Part shown: positions 31,127 through 56,224 of the stretch, one piece after another | Layout of the letters: each line of letters begins with the position of its first letter | How positions within the stretch are numbered: the first letter of the stretch is position 1 | From: Vitellaria paradoxa | Taxonomy: Eukaryota > Streptophyta > Magnoliopsida > Ericales > Sapotaceae | Direction: 5' to 3' | Assembly (NCBI GenBank): GCA_019916065.1 | Contig: CM034243.1 | Location: 31,336,147-31,400,146, forward strand | Length of the DNA: 64,000 nucleotides | Notes under the pieces: model-generated | The model's input: the letters and a program-made list of their open reading frames with translations, nothing else | Told to the model about the DNA's origin: nothing | The model's database searches: none | Position numbers and translations under genes: made by a program

Positions 31127-31290
31127 GGGGCTGTTTGGCCAACTAAAAAATATCAAAATTCACCAAACTTTAATTACTTTTTGTACTTTCTTTCAATAAA
31201 ATTTTAACACCTATCAACTTTATGTCACATCTTTGTACTTTTATTATACTTTTTCTTCAATTTTTTTTCAACCAAACAATTCGGTAGTAT
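31127..31290. mobile_element. Tourist-like MITE
   Basis: GGGGCTGTTTGGCCAACTAAAAAA on the left, CAACCAAACAATTC on the right, with an internal ACCTATCAACTTTATGTCACATCTTTGTA. Similar to 48659-48807 (GGCCTGTTTGGCTGATAAAAAA to CAACTAAACAAAA). Confidence 0.5.
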
Positions 31291-31945
31291 TCGGTAATCA
31301 GCCTAGTGGGTCACCGGCCTGTTCAGATCTGACCAAGCATGAGTGCCGGATTGGAGTCTAACCGTTGTTAGAATTGTTTAGTTGGTTAAAATTAATTAAA
31401 ATTTATTAATTTTTTTAATTAAATTTTAATACACATTATTTCTATATTTAATTTTTATATTTTGGCTATATTTTTTTGGCTAAATTTTTCTCAACCTAAC
31501 GCCCCTTCAACATTTGTAATTTCTTTTCCCTTTTAAATTAGCTGTAAATATATATATATATATATATATGTATATGTATATCAATTCATTATCAGTCTAC
31601 GTACAGAAGTATTTTTTCTGCGGAAAGCAATGAGCGGAAAACTGTGGTCAGGAATCATTAGGAATGCGTGAGAACATTGATAAAATACAAATACTATTCC
31701 ACGTTTAGATATCTGCAAAGTGATAAAAAGTATCTGCTTCCTGCCATTGAAGCCTCGTTTCACAGCACAACAATCTATAAAAATTTATCAAAAGCTGTAA
31801 AATAAATATTTGGTAAAATTTTAATTTTTGTTATTTTTTATTCTATTATAGAAATTTACACTATTTAAAAATTATTCAAAATTTTATCAAATACATAAAA
31901 ACTATTAAAAATTATATCAAATACTTAGAAATTGTTAAAAATTAT

Positions 31946-32323
31946 TGTTAGAAATTCACGCAATTAACCAACAAGTAACAAGAGAAAAATTGCACACAAG
32001 ATTTATGTAGAAAATCCAAAATAGGAAAAATCACGGGTAGAGGAGAAGAAATCTCCCATGTCAAAAGATTGATACAGAAGATAAACGCCCTAAACAATAC
32101 GGTGGAGAAGATGGAGATATACAAAAAATCTTAATTTTGCGTACATAACCATAGATGGGTCGCATTCGGGTTATAACCAGGTCAACGGGTCGGATCTGAG
32201 ATTAGACCTATCAACCTGATCCCTTCGTTACCACTACAGAGCCCCAAAAAATTTTCATTTTAAAGTCGTACCGCGAGCTCTTCGGGCCAGACCAAAATTA
32301 AATTCGGGTCACACACTCTTACA
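31946..32323. repeat. Solo LTR (378 bp)
   Basis: Starts TGTTAGAAATTC and ends ACTCTTACA, bounded by ATTAT on both sides (31941-31945 and 32324-32328). No internal region remains, so unequal recombination between two LTRs is the likely origin. Interior GTAGAAAATCC and CGGGTAGAGG words are typical of copia LTRs. Confidence 0.75.
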
Positions 32324-32744
32324 ATTATTAAATATTGTTAAAAATTTTACCAAATACTTAAAACTTGCTTGAAATATTGATTAAAATTAACAAACCAAAA
32401 GTAATATATTTTGCTGTGCTCAGTTGCTTTGTTTCCTTGCCTTATCCAAACAAACAACGTAGAGTGAGCGTGTTTAGATCGATATAAATTAATATAATTT
32501 TGTAAAAATTTTTCTTTCGTAATCCACATTGGGAGTAAAAATTTTAAATTTTGTACAAATTTACAAAGGTTTCTAATGCTTTGTAGAACACCAAACGCTC
32601 CCATATTCGTCCCTCTCTGTGTTTGTCCTTGGTTGCAGTCCCCGTGACAGGGACCCTTTGTTTGGTTCGGATCCTACTTTCTCGTTTACAGACATAGGCC
32701 CATTTATTTTGTTTGCTTTAGGTTCTTGAGAACCACTGTTTACT

Positions 32745-32950
32745 AATTAGTTATTAGTTACTCAGTTTTTATTTTTTTAAAATATTAAAATTATTTTTTA
32801 TATTTTAAATTTTTTTTAAGTTATGAAGGATAAAAATGTTAAATTAATAAAAAATTAAAAAATTAATTTTTTCTTCCCAAATCCCAAAAAAAGACTAATT
32901 TTTAATAATTAAATACTAAAAAATTAGCTTTATTTTGTTATTTCACAAAC
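32745..32950. mobile_element. MITE-like family, copy 2
   Basis: TTAGTTATTAGTTACT through ATGAAGGATAAAAATGTTAA to TTTCACAAACGCTACC; related in motif order to 51545-51740 and 53145-53303. No coding sequence. Confidence 0.35.
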
Positions 32951-34089
32951 GCTACCTTAGTAGTAATGTGGCTGGATTGGGGATAGATTATCTCAATTTT
33001 AATTGTTAATTTAAGTTTATTTACAATTTTATTTTGCCGGCTTACATTTTTTGTGAAATGTATATAAGAGATGGTTTAGACTTCTGAAAAAGTTTAAAAA
33101 ACTTTAAAAAATTGTAAAAGTTTTAATTTTTTCGAACTCCAAAAAATTCTAACTTTTTCAAAAAAATTTGTCAAATTTCGTTGGAACAAACCATTATAGT
33201 GCGTTCCAACGAATTTTAACAATTTTTTTAAAAAGTTGTACTGACATTTGTACTGAAAAATTTTACAAAACTCCAACAATTTTCAAGATTCTCCACTAAA
33301 ATTTTGTCACGTATCACTTTATATAACTTTTAACAACTTTATATCAAATCGAACATAAATATCTAACTATAATTTTAAAATAATTTTTTATACTCTAAAT
33401 TTTAAAAAGATTTTACTTTCGTTAATTTTTGGCTAAAACGGCTAATATAAGAAATGTTCTAACGAGAAAAATAATGTAATTAGACGTGGATAAAAATTAG
33501 AAATGATGTGTTATCTAACCTCTAATCTCTAAATTCTTAGAAATTTCACTTTTTTAATTTTTGAGATGTTTTTACACTCTCAAACAGTTAATATAAGAAA
33601 CGTTATAAGACTTCATTTTATGACTTCCATTTCAAATTTTGATAAAAATAGTCCTTCATTTTAGTGACTCACTACTGATATATCTAATTAGAGACAATGG
33701 GCTTATAGGTTTGGCTATGCATACGAACCACCACAACTGGACACTTACAGATTTTCGAAGTCTCTTTCCATTCTTTAGAGCCGAAGCCCACATAAAGGTA
33801 CGCTTGTTATGGTAAAAAAAAAAAAAAAAAAATTCTAATTTATTGAAAAAAAGTAAAAGTCACTTTTAGTTTTTTATTTTTTTTCATTTCCTATATTTCC
33901 TCTAGCTCAATAAATTTGTATCAAAGGCAAAGAAAATTTTAAGTATATGTTACTATAATTTTAGCATTTAAAAACAAAATTGATGGCCATGAAAATTTTT
34001 TGTATCATGAAAAAATTGATACGACCAGTGACGGAACGAGAATTACAAGATGGGGGGGGGGGGGATGAAAATATAAATATAAACAAGGT

Positions 34090-34300
34090 TAAAAAAAAAA
34101 AAAAACCGTTGCCTAAACTATACTCTAAGGCAACTGTTTTTGGAACCATTGCATAAATCGCAAAAACACAACGATTTTTGTAATATTGCAGTAAAATGAT
34201 AGGCAACCATCATTAAACTATTACCCATGAGAATTATTTGCAACAGTTTTAACCCTTGTTATGTGGTCACTATTATCGTAACTCACTTTTATTGTAACGT
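34090..34300. repeat. Possible CACTA-type subterminal fragment
   Basis: Repeated GGCAAC/GTTGCC and CAACGG/ACCGTTG words in both orientations (CCGTTGCCTAA, AAGGCAACTG, CACAACG, AGGCAACCAT, GCAACAG). Such clustered short repeats occur at CACTA transposon ends, but no CACTA terminus or transposase is visible. Confidence 0.25.
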
Positions 34301-34476
34301 GTGAAAAAATAATAATTGAAAACAATCATACAAAAAAATGAGATTTACACAAAAGAAGAAAATATATGTATGCTGTTAAAAGTTGTTCTATATCGGCTCA
34401 TAAGAAAAATTTTAATATTAAAACCTGACTATATATAAAAAGAGGAATCTCATCCTTAAAATGTAGGTGTTAAAAT

Positions 34477-34701
34477 TGTTGACATATGTAGAATATATAT
34501 CTTGACATATATAAAATATACGTTAACCGTTGCAATCTTGTATATATAAAAGTTAGGATATCCTTTTTGTTATAGGTCTTTATTCTGATTTTCAATTCTA
34601 ATTTTTACTTTGCCTATATAAAGTTTTCTTTGTATTATCGTACAGATTAATACAATTCTTTTATTTTCATTATAATTCTTTGTTTCTTCTTTACTTCAAT
34701 C
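34477..34701 (+). repeat. 5' LTR of the decayed copia element
   Basis: Similar to 36001-36201, but with an extra TTGACATATATAAAATATA copy near its start. It contains TTTGCCTATATAAAG as a promoter-like box. Confidence 0.75.
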
Positions 34702-35042
34702 TTTTTTTTTTTTTTTTTTATCGACAGTTTGTTGGGAATCTCATTTATCTTACTGTGACTCACCCTAACTTCTTCTATGCCGTTACCTTAGCCAATTTAT
34801 GCATGCACCCCGATCTACTCACTATGTAGCTATTTTTCAGATTCTGAGATATAACAAGAGTACTTTATTTTATGGGTTTCTCTTTTCCTCTTCCCCTCCA
34901 TTATAGTTGATTGCCTTTTCGAATGCTGATTGGGTTGGTGACTTTACTGATCGTCGGTCTACTAGGTACTGTTTCCTTCTTGGCATTTCACTCATCTCTT
35001 GGCGAAATAAGAAATAGCATATCATTGCTCGCTCCAGCACCG

Positions 35043-35866
35043 AGCCTGAATATCGTGCACTTACTGACACTACTTCTAAACTCCTCTGCCTTTATTGGCT
35101 TCTTGCAGATATGGGTCTCTCTTTCACCAGTAGCACTCCTCTGTATTGTGATAATACTAGTGTCATCTAAATTACCCATATTGATGTCTTTCGTGAGCAT
35201 ACGAAACGCATAGGGATTGACTGTCATTTCATTCGTCATCATATCAAGTAAGACACTTTTCAGTTGTCCAAGGTTGAATATCGTGCACTTACTGACGCTA
35301 CTTCTAAGCTCCTCTGCCTTTACTGGCTTCTTGCAGATTGTAGAATCGATTCACACACACACACTATAAATGGAAGAAAACAGTAAAGAAATCAACACAC
35401 AGATTTACGTGGTTTCCCAAAATTCGAGTACATCCATGGGAGCATGAGCGAGAGTTTTTTCTTATTGATCACAGGGTTACATAGAAAATATTTATAGCCA
35501 CCTCTATTCCTAACCCTAATAGGATTATATGGTCTATTCCTAACCCTAATAGGATTATATGGTCTAATTCTCAAAATATCCTTAATCACATTGTACCGTA
35601 TAGCGGGGGGGCACCCCTAAACCTTCGGGCCTACGGCCTAACCCACTACATGTTGAATCCGAGATGAGGGTGGATGCGAAGTTCCTCTCCGTATGAGCCA
35701 CAAGTCCCAACATAGATATGGGTCTCTCTTTCACCAGTAGTACTCCTCTGTATTGTGATAATACTAGTGTCATCTAGATTACCCATAATGATGTCTTTCG
35801 TGAGCCTACAAAGCGCATAGAAATTGACTGTCATTTCATTCGTCACCATATCAAGCAAGACACTTT
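35043..35866 (+). repeat. ~228-bp tandem duplication of pol, split by a solo LTR
   Basis: GAATATCGTGCACTTACTGAC occurs at 35048 and 35276. Unit 1 is about 35043-35270; unit 2 is 35271-35338 plus 35713-35866. Both encode the same RNase H stretch. Confidence 0.75.
35339..35712. repeat. Nested solo LTR (374 bp)
   Basis: Starts TGTAGAATCG and ends TCCCAACA. Flanks are CAGAT (35334-35338) and TAGAT (35713-35717); the uninterrupted first pol unit reads GCAGATATGGG at the same place, which serves as the empty site. Interior has a tandem CCTAACCCTAATAGGATTATATGG doublet (about 35510-35565). Confidence 0.75.
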
Positions 35867-36000
35867 TCAGTTATCCCATATTTCTTCTGTTGACCAGCTT
35901 GTAGATATCTCCACCAAATCTCATTCTCCTGGTCATCATCGTGAGCTTGTGCCCAAACTTAAGTTGGTCTCTTTAATACTATCTTAAATTTGAGTGAGAG

Positions 36001-36201
36001 TGTTGACATATATAAAATATATGCTAACTATTGTAATCTTGTATATATAGAAGTTAGGATATCCTTTTCGTTATATGTATTTATTCTGGTTTCCAATTCT
36101 AGTTCTAGATTTGCCTATATAAAGCTTTTTTGTATTTTTGTACAAATCAATACAATTCTTTTCTTTTCATTATAATTCTTTGTTTCTTTTTTACTTCAAC
36201 A
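36001..36201 (+). repeat. 3' LTR of the decayed copia element
   Basis: Begins TGTTGACATATATAAAATAT after TTTGAGTGAGAG (polypurine-like) and ends TTACTTCAACA. Its start and end resemble those of the LTR at 2848-3193, so the two elements belong to related copia families. Confidence 0.75.
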
Positions 36202-36220
36202 AAATAGATGATCGGGTAAT

Positions 36221-37687
36221 TGTTGGTTTTTATAGCATAGGATTGAGAAAAATACCTCGAATAGAAGGATGAACTCTTTAAAATTTTCTTGATGCACAGC
36301 GGGAGCACCTTCTTTCAACGATTCAGCCTTCCAAACTATTCTCAATTCTCTCTCTCTAGATGGATGTGTGTGGTCACTCTTAATCAGATCACCCGGCTTA
36401 TTAACATATAAAAGATATTTATAGAGAAATTGATATAGAGTTTGTATCAGAAAAGATCTCTAACTTTAGAGATTATCTCTTATTCACTCTCACATATATC
36501 TTATCTATATATATCATCGTAATATATATTTAGAAGATATGATATCTTGAGAAAATCTCCCAACCATATCATCTTATCTAAAATATATTAATTATCTATA
36601 ATTTATTTTACAAATAAATTATAAATAATAAGCCAATTGGACCTAGCCAATCAAGATAAAATTGAGCTAGCTTGGGGATTGAAGGCCCATAGATTCCTAG
36701 CTCCAACTTAAAAGATATTTGGGTCTTGTCATCTCATGACAACCCATTATCTTTTAAATTAATCCAGGGCTATTCTACTAAAAGCGCTGAGTTGCACTCT
36801 AGTAGGTCATGTTAAAATTCATTTAATTAAAACAACTTTTAATGAAATGAATTTTGGTCTTAGACCAATAATATCCACTTAATTAACCCTCCATTGTAAG
36901 CTCATAATTAATTTAGACTAAATGTCGAGCCCCTTAATTACATGTTTAACCCTAAGTCACCATTCATCTAAATTTTAATCATTCTCAGTATTTCTATATT
37001 TGTAAACAATTTACAAATAAATATTGTTATTCAATAAACAATTTATTGAATAAACTGCGACCATAGATTTAATGATCAAAAAGATAAATAGTTTAGGTGA
37101 GTATATCAAAATGGATTCCATCTTGTAAGTATATGTTCCCACGATTCATGAAATTAAATTTACAAGTTATCGAGGATTTTGACCGTTTATAAGATCTCAC
37201 TTCATGATAACTCAAATATAACTTAATTTATGAATATGAGTCCATTACAAACTTAGGATTAAGGTTTACTAAGTTTATTAAAGTATAAGTAAATTATGAT
37301 TAATCGCATTTATTAACTAAATCATAATTTACAACAGTTCTTTCAATATGTATATCACATATACGCACTAACTTTCTACTCAAAATCACCACTTTAGTGA
37401 TTAAGATAAATCACCTCAATTAAGAAGTAGAAAAGTTACAGTTTTAACATAATGAAATGCTCGTTTCATTAATAGTTATGAATTTACTTTAATTTATAAA
37501 ACTTATGATTTAAATCTTTCTGTATTAGTATCTTATGCCTAATACTTAAATCGCATACTTTATAAATAAGGGACAATAATGCATGCTTAAATAAATAAAT
37601 ATTTTATTTTAATCAAAAAAATAAATTAAATAAAATATCATTATAAAAACATGCTTTCAAGAGTACCAAAGAAAAATAAATCTAACA
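36221..37687. repeat. Long solo LTR (1467 bp)
   Basis: Starts TGTTGGTTTT and ends AAATCTAACA, bounded by GTAAT on both sides (36216-36220 and 37688-37692). It is AT-rich and non-coding. It lies between the copia remnant and the 3' end of gene B, so the next gene stop is only about 150 bases away. Confidence 0.7.
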
Positions 37688-37843
37688 GTAATAACTTTTT
37701 TAATAAGTCGATATACATCAATTTTTAGCATACACACACACGTAATGGACCAAATAGCCAGACGACGTACCATGAACAAGAATACAAGTTGATGAGTTAC
37801 AACCCATCTCTATTTTTTCTCGAACTTCAATTATTTTCTCTCT

Positions 37844-50307
<12,464 letters not shown>

Positions 50308-50640
50308 AGAGACGAGTAACTCTTTTGCTCTGTTTTACAACTACTAGACAGCATAATGTGCTTAAGAAGGAGCTAGAGGGATTCCCAAGGTAGATGGGTA
50401 TTTTGACTATCAATATCGCTATCATTTCTAACTGTATGGTCCCTCCCTGTTGATACAAAATAAATAGCAGTGATAAAATTGAGCCAAACTTATCGATCTG
50501 TCTAATTAAATTTAAAATAAATAAATTTAGATCTTATTATTTTATTAATTAAGTTATAATTGAGTGATTTATAAAATATTTAATTATAAATAAGTGTAAT
50601 TGAGTTATTAAATAAGACTAGTTAAAACAATTAATTAAAT
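50308..50640. other. Upstream region of gene B
   Basis: AT-rich, without a clear TATA box within 150 bases of the gene B start. No coding sequence recognised. Confidence 0.35.
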
Positions 50641-50644
50641 TAAA

Positions 50645-50900
50645 AAAATTAATTAAACCCCTCTCTCTCTCTCTCTACGCCGCTTTCTCTCCTCCTCGAT
50701 CTCTCACCGCTCTCCCTCTCACTTGCCACCTAGAACAAAGATTAGCTCTTGCAGACCCTGTGCTTCTCCTGCTGCTTCTGCAATGGTGGCCGAGGAACGC
50801 TAGACTCGCTGTCGTCCGAAGAGCGATTGAAGCCGGTGCAAGCCTCCTCGATATGACCCAAGTCGGGAGCTGACGACCTTCCGGAGATCAAACACAGGTG
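50645..50900 (+). other. GC-rich exon- or leader-like fragment
   Basis: A (CT)n run is followed by about 200 bases of balanced composition (CTCTTGCAGACCCTGTGC..., GGTGGCCGAGGAACGC...) that contrast with the AT-rich surroundings. No long frame and no recognised product. Perhaps a captured gene fragment. Confidence 0.3.
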
Positions 50901-51544
50901 CCAACACTTAATCAGCTCTCATCGTCCACATGCATTTAATGTAAAATAAAAGTATTAAATAAAAAATAAATATCATTTAAATAAAAGTATAGGTTATTTA
51001 TCATATAACATCATTACAACCTATTTTTTATATATTAATTTTATTCATTCAACTTTACTATAAATACAATACTTAATTCTGAAATTTAAGTACGCTCACT
51101 ACTGTTAATTTATTACTTTACTTATTATTTTTTATTCTATAATTTTCTTAAACTTTTACTGATTTTACCATTAAAAAATTTTTGGTCGGACATTATTTTT
51201 TCAGCCATAACCTCTATTTCGTTTGTATTTGACAAATTTGCATTTAGATTCCTAATTGACGTATTGAATAATTTCGATGATGATTTTTTATTGCCGAGCT
51301 GTCCCCAATGTGTTTCTTCGATTGAGCCCACGAACGCATATCCTCCCATTTCAGTATTGAATGTGACAACTTGCTTGATTAGACAAAAATCATAAAACCC
51401 TTGGAATATCACATGTGGATTCAGTAAATACGTGCGTGCGTGTGTGCGTGTGTGTGTGTGTTTGAGAGATACTTTATGAGGAAAGTTTTTGATGATTCAT
51501 TCTTCGAAAATCAGATGTTAGGCAGATTATAAAGTGCGTTTGGA

Positions 51545-51745
51545 GAAAAAGAAAAAAAGAAAAAAAAGGAAAAAAAACAGCTAATAGCTCAAGCTTTTTT
51601 GGTTTTTTTTAATTTTTATTTTTTTACATTTTAATTTTTTTTAATTTTAAAAGATAAAAGTGTCAAATTAACCAAAAATTAAAAAATCACTACTAAAAAA
51701 TTAATTTTTTTTTTCTTTCCAAACCCATCCTAAATACGAAATTAA
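51545..51745. mobile_element. MITE-like family, copy 3
   Basis: Contains AAAAGATAAAAGTGTCAAATTAACC between a GGAGAAAAAG side and a CTTTCCAAACCCATCC side; related to 32745-32950 and 53145-53303. Confidence 0.35.
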
Positions 51746-52245
51746 TAAATTATGGATAAATTTCTCAATTATTTGATTAGTGCAAATAAATGTAACATCA
51801 TTTGAATACTATAATAACAATTTCTATTTACCTATACACGAAAAAGAAAAATAAAATAAAAAGTAATAATTATACATATATATATATATATATATCTTGA
51901 GCGTTAGGTTTGAAAAGCCGGTAGAGGGTGCGTGCCCGCACGCGGTGGATTCATCTATTCAAGTCTAATTACAGGCGAGGTGCTGCTACAAACTGCGTAG
52001 CAATTGTGAAAGTCTCGTTAACAGTTAAAATCTCGTGAAGATCCCTTGAAAGGGACGCAGTTGAATTTTGCATGCACAGAGACTAAAGAAAGGAGAAAAT
52101 AAATAGAACAAATTCCACGCAAAAACAAAAACGTGGATAAGCATGGTTGACGTGTCACAGAGGGTTGGTGTGTTTTTAAGAAAATGTGAAAATTGTGGTA
52201 AAAATTAAAAAAATTGATATAAGTTAAAGAAAATTAACTAAAGTT

Positions 52246-52396
52246 GGGGTGCATTTAGTGTACTAAAAAAAAATTAAAAATTTTTAAAAATCTTTAAAAA
52301 TTTCTAAAAGTTATTTATTTTTTATCTCACGCACAAATTACAAACTCATAAATTGTTTCAAATTATCTCACTTTTTGTCACTCTAAATGTTTCCTT
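52246..52396. mobile_element. Tourist-like MITE
   Basis: GGGGTGCATTTAGTGTAC at one end, GTCACTCTAAATGTTTCC at the other, interior TTTTTTATCTCACGCACAAATTAC like 43591-43730. Confidence 0.5.
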
Positions 52397-52918
52397 AGTA
52401 AAAGTTTGAGATATTTGAAAGTTTTAATATGAAGGAAGTTGAAGAAAATTAAAAAAATCAGAATAATTAATTAAATTTTTATCAAATTTAACACTCCAAA
52501 CGTCCGCTTAGAAGCCGATGGGTTGTATTTTATAACGGTGGAGCCTCGATTGTCAAAACTACTCTCTATGTGTTTTATATTTTGTAATTAAAAAATTTTA
52601 AATACAAATAATTAATTCATTTTTATTGAAGTTTATTTTTTAGTAATTCTAAATATTTAATATACATTTGATTTGACATTTTCTTTTTTTCGTATTCTGA
52701 AACTTTTTTTATTTTGAACTAAAAACGCTCAAAACAAATTTTTGTTATTTTTTATTTTATGTGCAAACGAATTTTTTATTTTCTAAAATATATTTTAGAA
52801 ACACAAGTGACCAAATATTTTTTGAGCTATTTTCTTTATTCCAAAGATACAAAATGAAAAATAAGTTCAAAAAAGGGTATACCAAATATAGTAATGCCAA
52901 AAAGGGTAGACCAAATAT

Positions 52919-53140
52919 AGTAATACTACACTTACACCCTTTTGTTTACACCTTTTCTTACACCGTACTGGTTATTACGGGTCATGACCAATATAGTCTA
53001 CTCAAAATCATCACAGCCGCACGTAGAAGGTGACATCCAACAACTGTGATGATTTTAAATAGAATACACTGGTCATGACCCATCATAATCAGTCGGGTGT
53101 AAGAAGAGTGTAAATAACATGGTGTAAGTGTAGCATTACT
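52919..53140. mobile_element. Palindromic MITE, copy 2
   Basis: AGTAATACTACACTTACACC to GGTGTAAGTGTAGCATTACT; same interior order as 41149-41366 (CACGTAGAA.GTGACAT..AAC). The right flank TATACTAAAT resembles the left TAGACCAAAT, and a GGGTA(T/G)ACCAAATATAGTAAT word is duplicated just to the left. Confidence 0.75.
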
Positions 53141-53144
53141 TATA

Positions 53145-53303
53145 CTAAATAACACCTTAACTTTTTAGTAATTAATTTTTAACCTTTTTTTAAATTGACA
53201 CTTTTGTCCTTCATAATTTAAAAGAAGTTTAAAATACAAAAAAATAAATTTGATCATTTTAAAAAAAGTCAAAAACTAACTATTAGCTAATAGTTATCAA
53301 ACA
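53145..53303. mobile_element. MITE-like family, copy 4
   Basis: ACACCTTAACTTTTTAGTAATTAA through GACACTTTTGTCCTTCATAA to GCTAATAGTTATCAAACAAAG; related to 23628, 32745 and 51545. Confidence 0.35.
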
Positions 53304-53314
53304 AAGACTTAGAA

Positions 53315-53565
53315 TAGCTAATAGTTATCGAGCGGGAGTTCGGGGGCGCCTAAGGGCCTGGGCCGCGTGCGGTCCCAGGTTCGACTCTCCTTCGGGAGGG
53401 TGGATTATCGCTTTGGCGGGCTTCTAACAGTTCCCCTCGATCGAGCCGTTCAGTTAGGGCTTGCCTAGACTAGTTTACCACCTCGTGGGTCATTGTCGGC
53501 TTGGTCCACGGGGCGGGCTTCACCCACCTTCGGGTAGCGGCTGCAGGCTTCTTCCCGACCCACAG
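53315..53565 (+). mobile_element. tRNA-derived SINE (Au-like), plus copy
   Basis: Flanked by AAGACTTAGAA on both sides (53304-53314 and 53566-53576). B-box CAGGTTCGACTC at about 53387; then GGCGGGCTTCACCCACC and GTAGCGGCTGCAGG shared with the minus copy at 49547-49810. GC-rich compared with its surroundings. Confidence 0.8.
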
Positions 53566-54112
53566 AAGACTTAGAAAGTTTCGATGACTTTCTTTAAAAT
53601 TTTTAAAATTATCAAAAATTAGATTTAATCATGATCATCTATGTTTATTATTCGTTACAAGGGTGATTATATTTTACCGCTCGTACTTACAGTCTATTTT
53701 TACCTTATCTTTCTATATTTCTAATTAATGTTCTAAATGCGACCTTAAACAATTAAAATTAAAGTGCGACCGTCGAAGTTTGTTTTCTAGATTAATTGTA
53801 CGTGTTGCATGAGTATTAATTAAAATGTTTTTAATGTTGCAAAATTCAAATTTTTTCAATCAATCAAAATAATTATTTTTCTCAAAAGCTTTTTTTTTTC
53901 TTTCATTATTTCCTTTTCCCTACCTTTCCAGAAGGTTATTTTGTTAAAATTTATTTTTTAAGTAACTTTCATAAAATGTTATTTTAATATATATATATAT
54001 ATATATATTTGTTTTCTCAAGGTCGCTAAAAGATTTACCCAGTCTTTAACTTCAAAAGTTCAAGAATTAGTTAAGATACATGTAAATTAGTCTGAACACC
54101 CTCGATTACCAA

Positions 54113-54144
<32 letters not shown>

Positions 54145-54244
54145 TAATAAATTTATTAACAATGGCACCTTCTGTAATAACTAATAGTAGTAGAGGCATG
54201 CCTGATGGCCCGACTCACCTAATTTTTCAGGGTTACAAGAAATT

Positions 54245-55847
54245 GAAATTTTTGGAGGCCGGTCACTATTTATGGACTTATAAGGATTTTAGTCATACCC
54301 AAAAAACTTGTTTGTGAGTAAGTTACACTTGCAACGAAAAGACAAAAAAGGACATTACACGTTTTTCACTAACATTTTGAAACTGCCTGTTTTATCAGAA
54401 ACGTCCGCGACTTTTTGTCTTCGCACAAACAGATTCGAAACCGATTTCGGAAAGATAATCCAAACTTCTCGAAAAAATCCTCAATCGATCATCATTCTTA
54501 GGTTTTCGTCGAACAAATCCAGAGTCTTAGGGAAACAGTACCGCAAGCATTTGATACTCTCATTCATGTGGTACTATCAATCATTCGTTAGATAAGTGAC
54601 TTCTTTTTATGTTTCAGTGGTACTGTTGGCATACTAGAAACATTCGGTACTGTTTTTGCAAGAGCATGCATCTTATATGAAATAGTACTGCAAGCATGTG
54701 GTACTCCCATCCATGTGGTACTGTCAGCCATTCGTTGGATATGTAACTTCTTTTTGTGTTTCATGGTACTCTTTGCATATGCATACTAGACACATTCGGT
54801 ACTGTTTTTACAAGAGCATTCATCGTAAGGGAAGCAGTACCACAAGCATGTGGTACTCTCATCTATGTGGTACTGTCAGTCATTCGTTGGATAAGTGACT
54901 TTTTTTTGTGTTTTATAGTGTTGTTGGCATACTAAAAACATCCGGTACTGTTTTTGTAAGCGCATGCATTTTATACGAAATAGTACTACATGCATGTGGT
55001 ACTCTCATCCATGTGGTACTATCAACCATTCATTGGATATGTGACTTCTTTTTGTGTTTTATGATGCTGTTTGTATACTAGACACATTTGATACTGTTTT
55101 TGCAAGAGCATACATCTTATATGAAACAATACCGCATGCGGTACTCTCATCCATGTGGTACTGTTAACCATTCGTTGGATATGTGACTTATTTTTGTGTT
55201 TCATGGTACTGTTGGCGTACTAGAAACATTCGGTACTGTTTTTGTAAATGCATGCATCTTAGGGGAAACAATACCGTATGCATGCGGTACTTTCATCCAT
55301 GTGATACTATCAGCCATGCGTTGGATATGTAACTTTTTTTTTGTGTTTCATGGTGCTGTTGGCATATTAGAAACATTTGATACTGTTTTTACAAAAGCAT
55401 GCATCTTAGGGGAAACAGTACCGCATGTATGTAGTACTCTCATTCATGTGGTATTGTATTTATATGAGCATGTATTTTATACGAAACAGTCAGCTATATA
55501 ATTGGTACTGTTTCCTCCTTCGACCGACGTTAATCTCAGTTCGTGTTTATTCAAATCAATCAAAACATACATATTCACGCGATTTATAAGGAATAAAAAC
55601 AAAAACGGAAGAACGTGATTCTCAGTTAGCACGATTTCCGGCCACTCTCATCTACCTTAATTATAGAAATAAAGGGTATTATTGGTATATCAGAAATTAT
55701 ATTTAAAACAAACTCGTAAAACTCACTAAAAAATGTGACCTAATCTCAATACTTTCTACGTAAATATGACTTAAAAACAATATTTTTTTTTGGAGTTACT
55801 AATAAGTTTAAAAGATTACAAAGCACGACTTAAACACAATTTTTTAA
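54245..55847. mobile_element. Dispersed element with tandem repeats, copy 2
   Basis: Ends match those of 20313-21728. The centre is different: about six units of ~147 bases (anchors GGATA(T/A)GTGAC near 54589, 54738, 54889, 55037, 55180, 55325), each with GGTACTGTT(T/G), GCATGCATCTTA and CATCCATGTGGTAC. AAGAAATT flanks both sides (54237-54244 and 55848-55855). Short ORFs inside are products of the repeats. The shared motif between the two arrays is AAACAGTACCG and its complement. Confidence 0.6.
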
Positions 55848-56224
55848 AAGAAATTTACATCCAATTACTTAAATAGACTGGGTTCAGAATAGTTATATTT
55901 TTTTAATATTTTATGTATTTAAATATTTTTATAAAAATATTTATTTTTTGATAAGTCTTGCAAAAATTATTTAATTTTATAATTTTTGAATTATTTTTAT
56001 CAAAAAATTTAGTGTAAAATATATTTAAAAAATAAATAATTTTAAGTAAACGAATTTGAGATTCAAAATTCAAGGCCAATTGTTTTTTTAATTACGGCCT
56101 AACCCACTGTCAACCTTTTAATTAAGAAAGAGTTAAAGCACAGTGCATTCAAAATTATAAATATATGAAACGGAAATGACATAAAACACAATTAGGGAAA
56201 AAGTTCTTTACTTTATTTTTAACC

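Larger units (their letters stand above)
34477..36201 (+). mobile_element. Decayed, internally deleted Ty1-copia element
   Basis: 5' LTR 34477-34701 and 3' LTR 36001-36201, both TGTTGACATAT... to TTTACTTCAA. AAAAT flanks the left (34472-34476) and, with one shared A, the right. The interior retains only the RNase H end of pol on the plus strand (ADWVGDFTDRRST, ARSSTEPEYRALTDTTSKL, LYCDNTSVI, IDCHFIRHH, VDQLVDISTK) with frameshifts and stops, then a purine tract before 36001. The RNase H segment is tandemly duplicated and carries a nested solo LTR (35339-35712). Confidence 0.8.

Noticed and set aside
35392..35773. Small minus-strand genes of 63-65 codons
   Set aside because: They lie within the nested solo LTR and its tandem CCTAACCCTAATAGG doublet.
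53340..53415. A functional tRNA gene
   Set aside because: Only the B-box is good; no cloverleaf can be drawn, and the flanking duplications show it is the head of a SINE.
54129..54595. Small plus-strand genes of 62-95 codons
   Set aside because: They cross the border of the dispersed element, and the same region in copy 1 does not keep the frames open.
54530..55500. CRISPR-like array
   Set aside because: Units of ~147 bases repeat throughout without unique spacers, in a plant genome; it is an ordinary tandem array in a mobile element.
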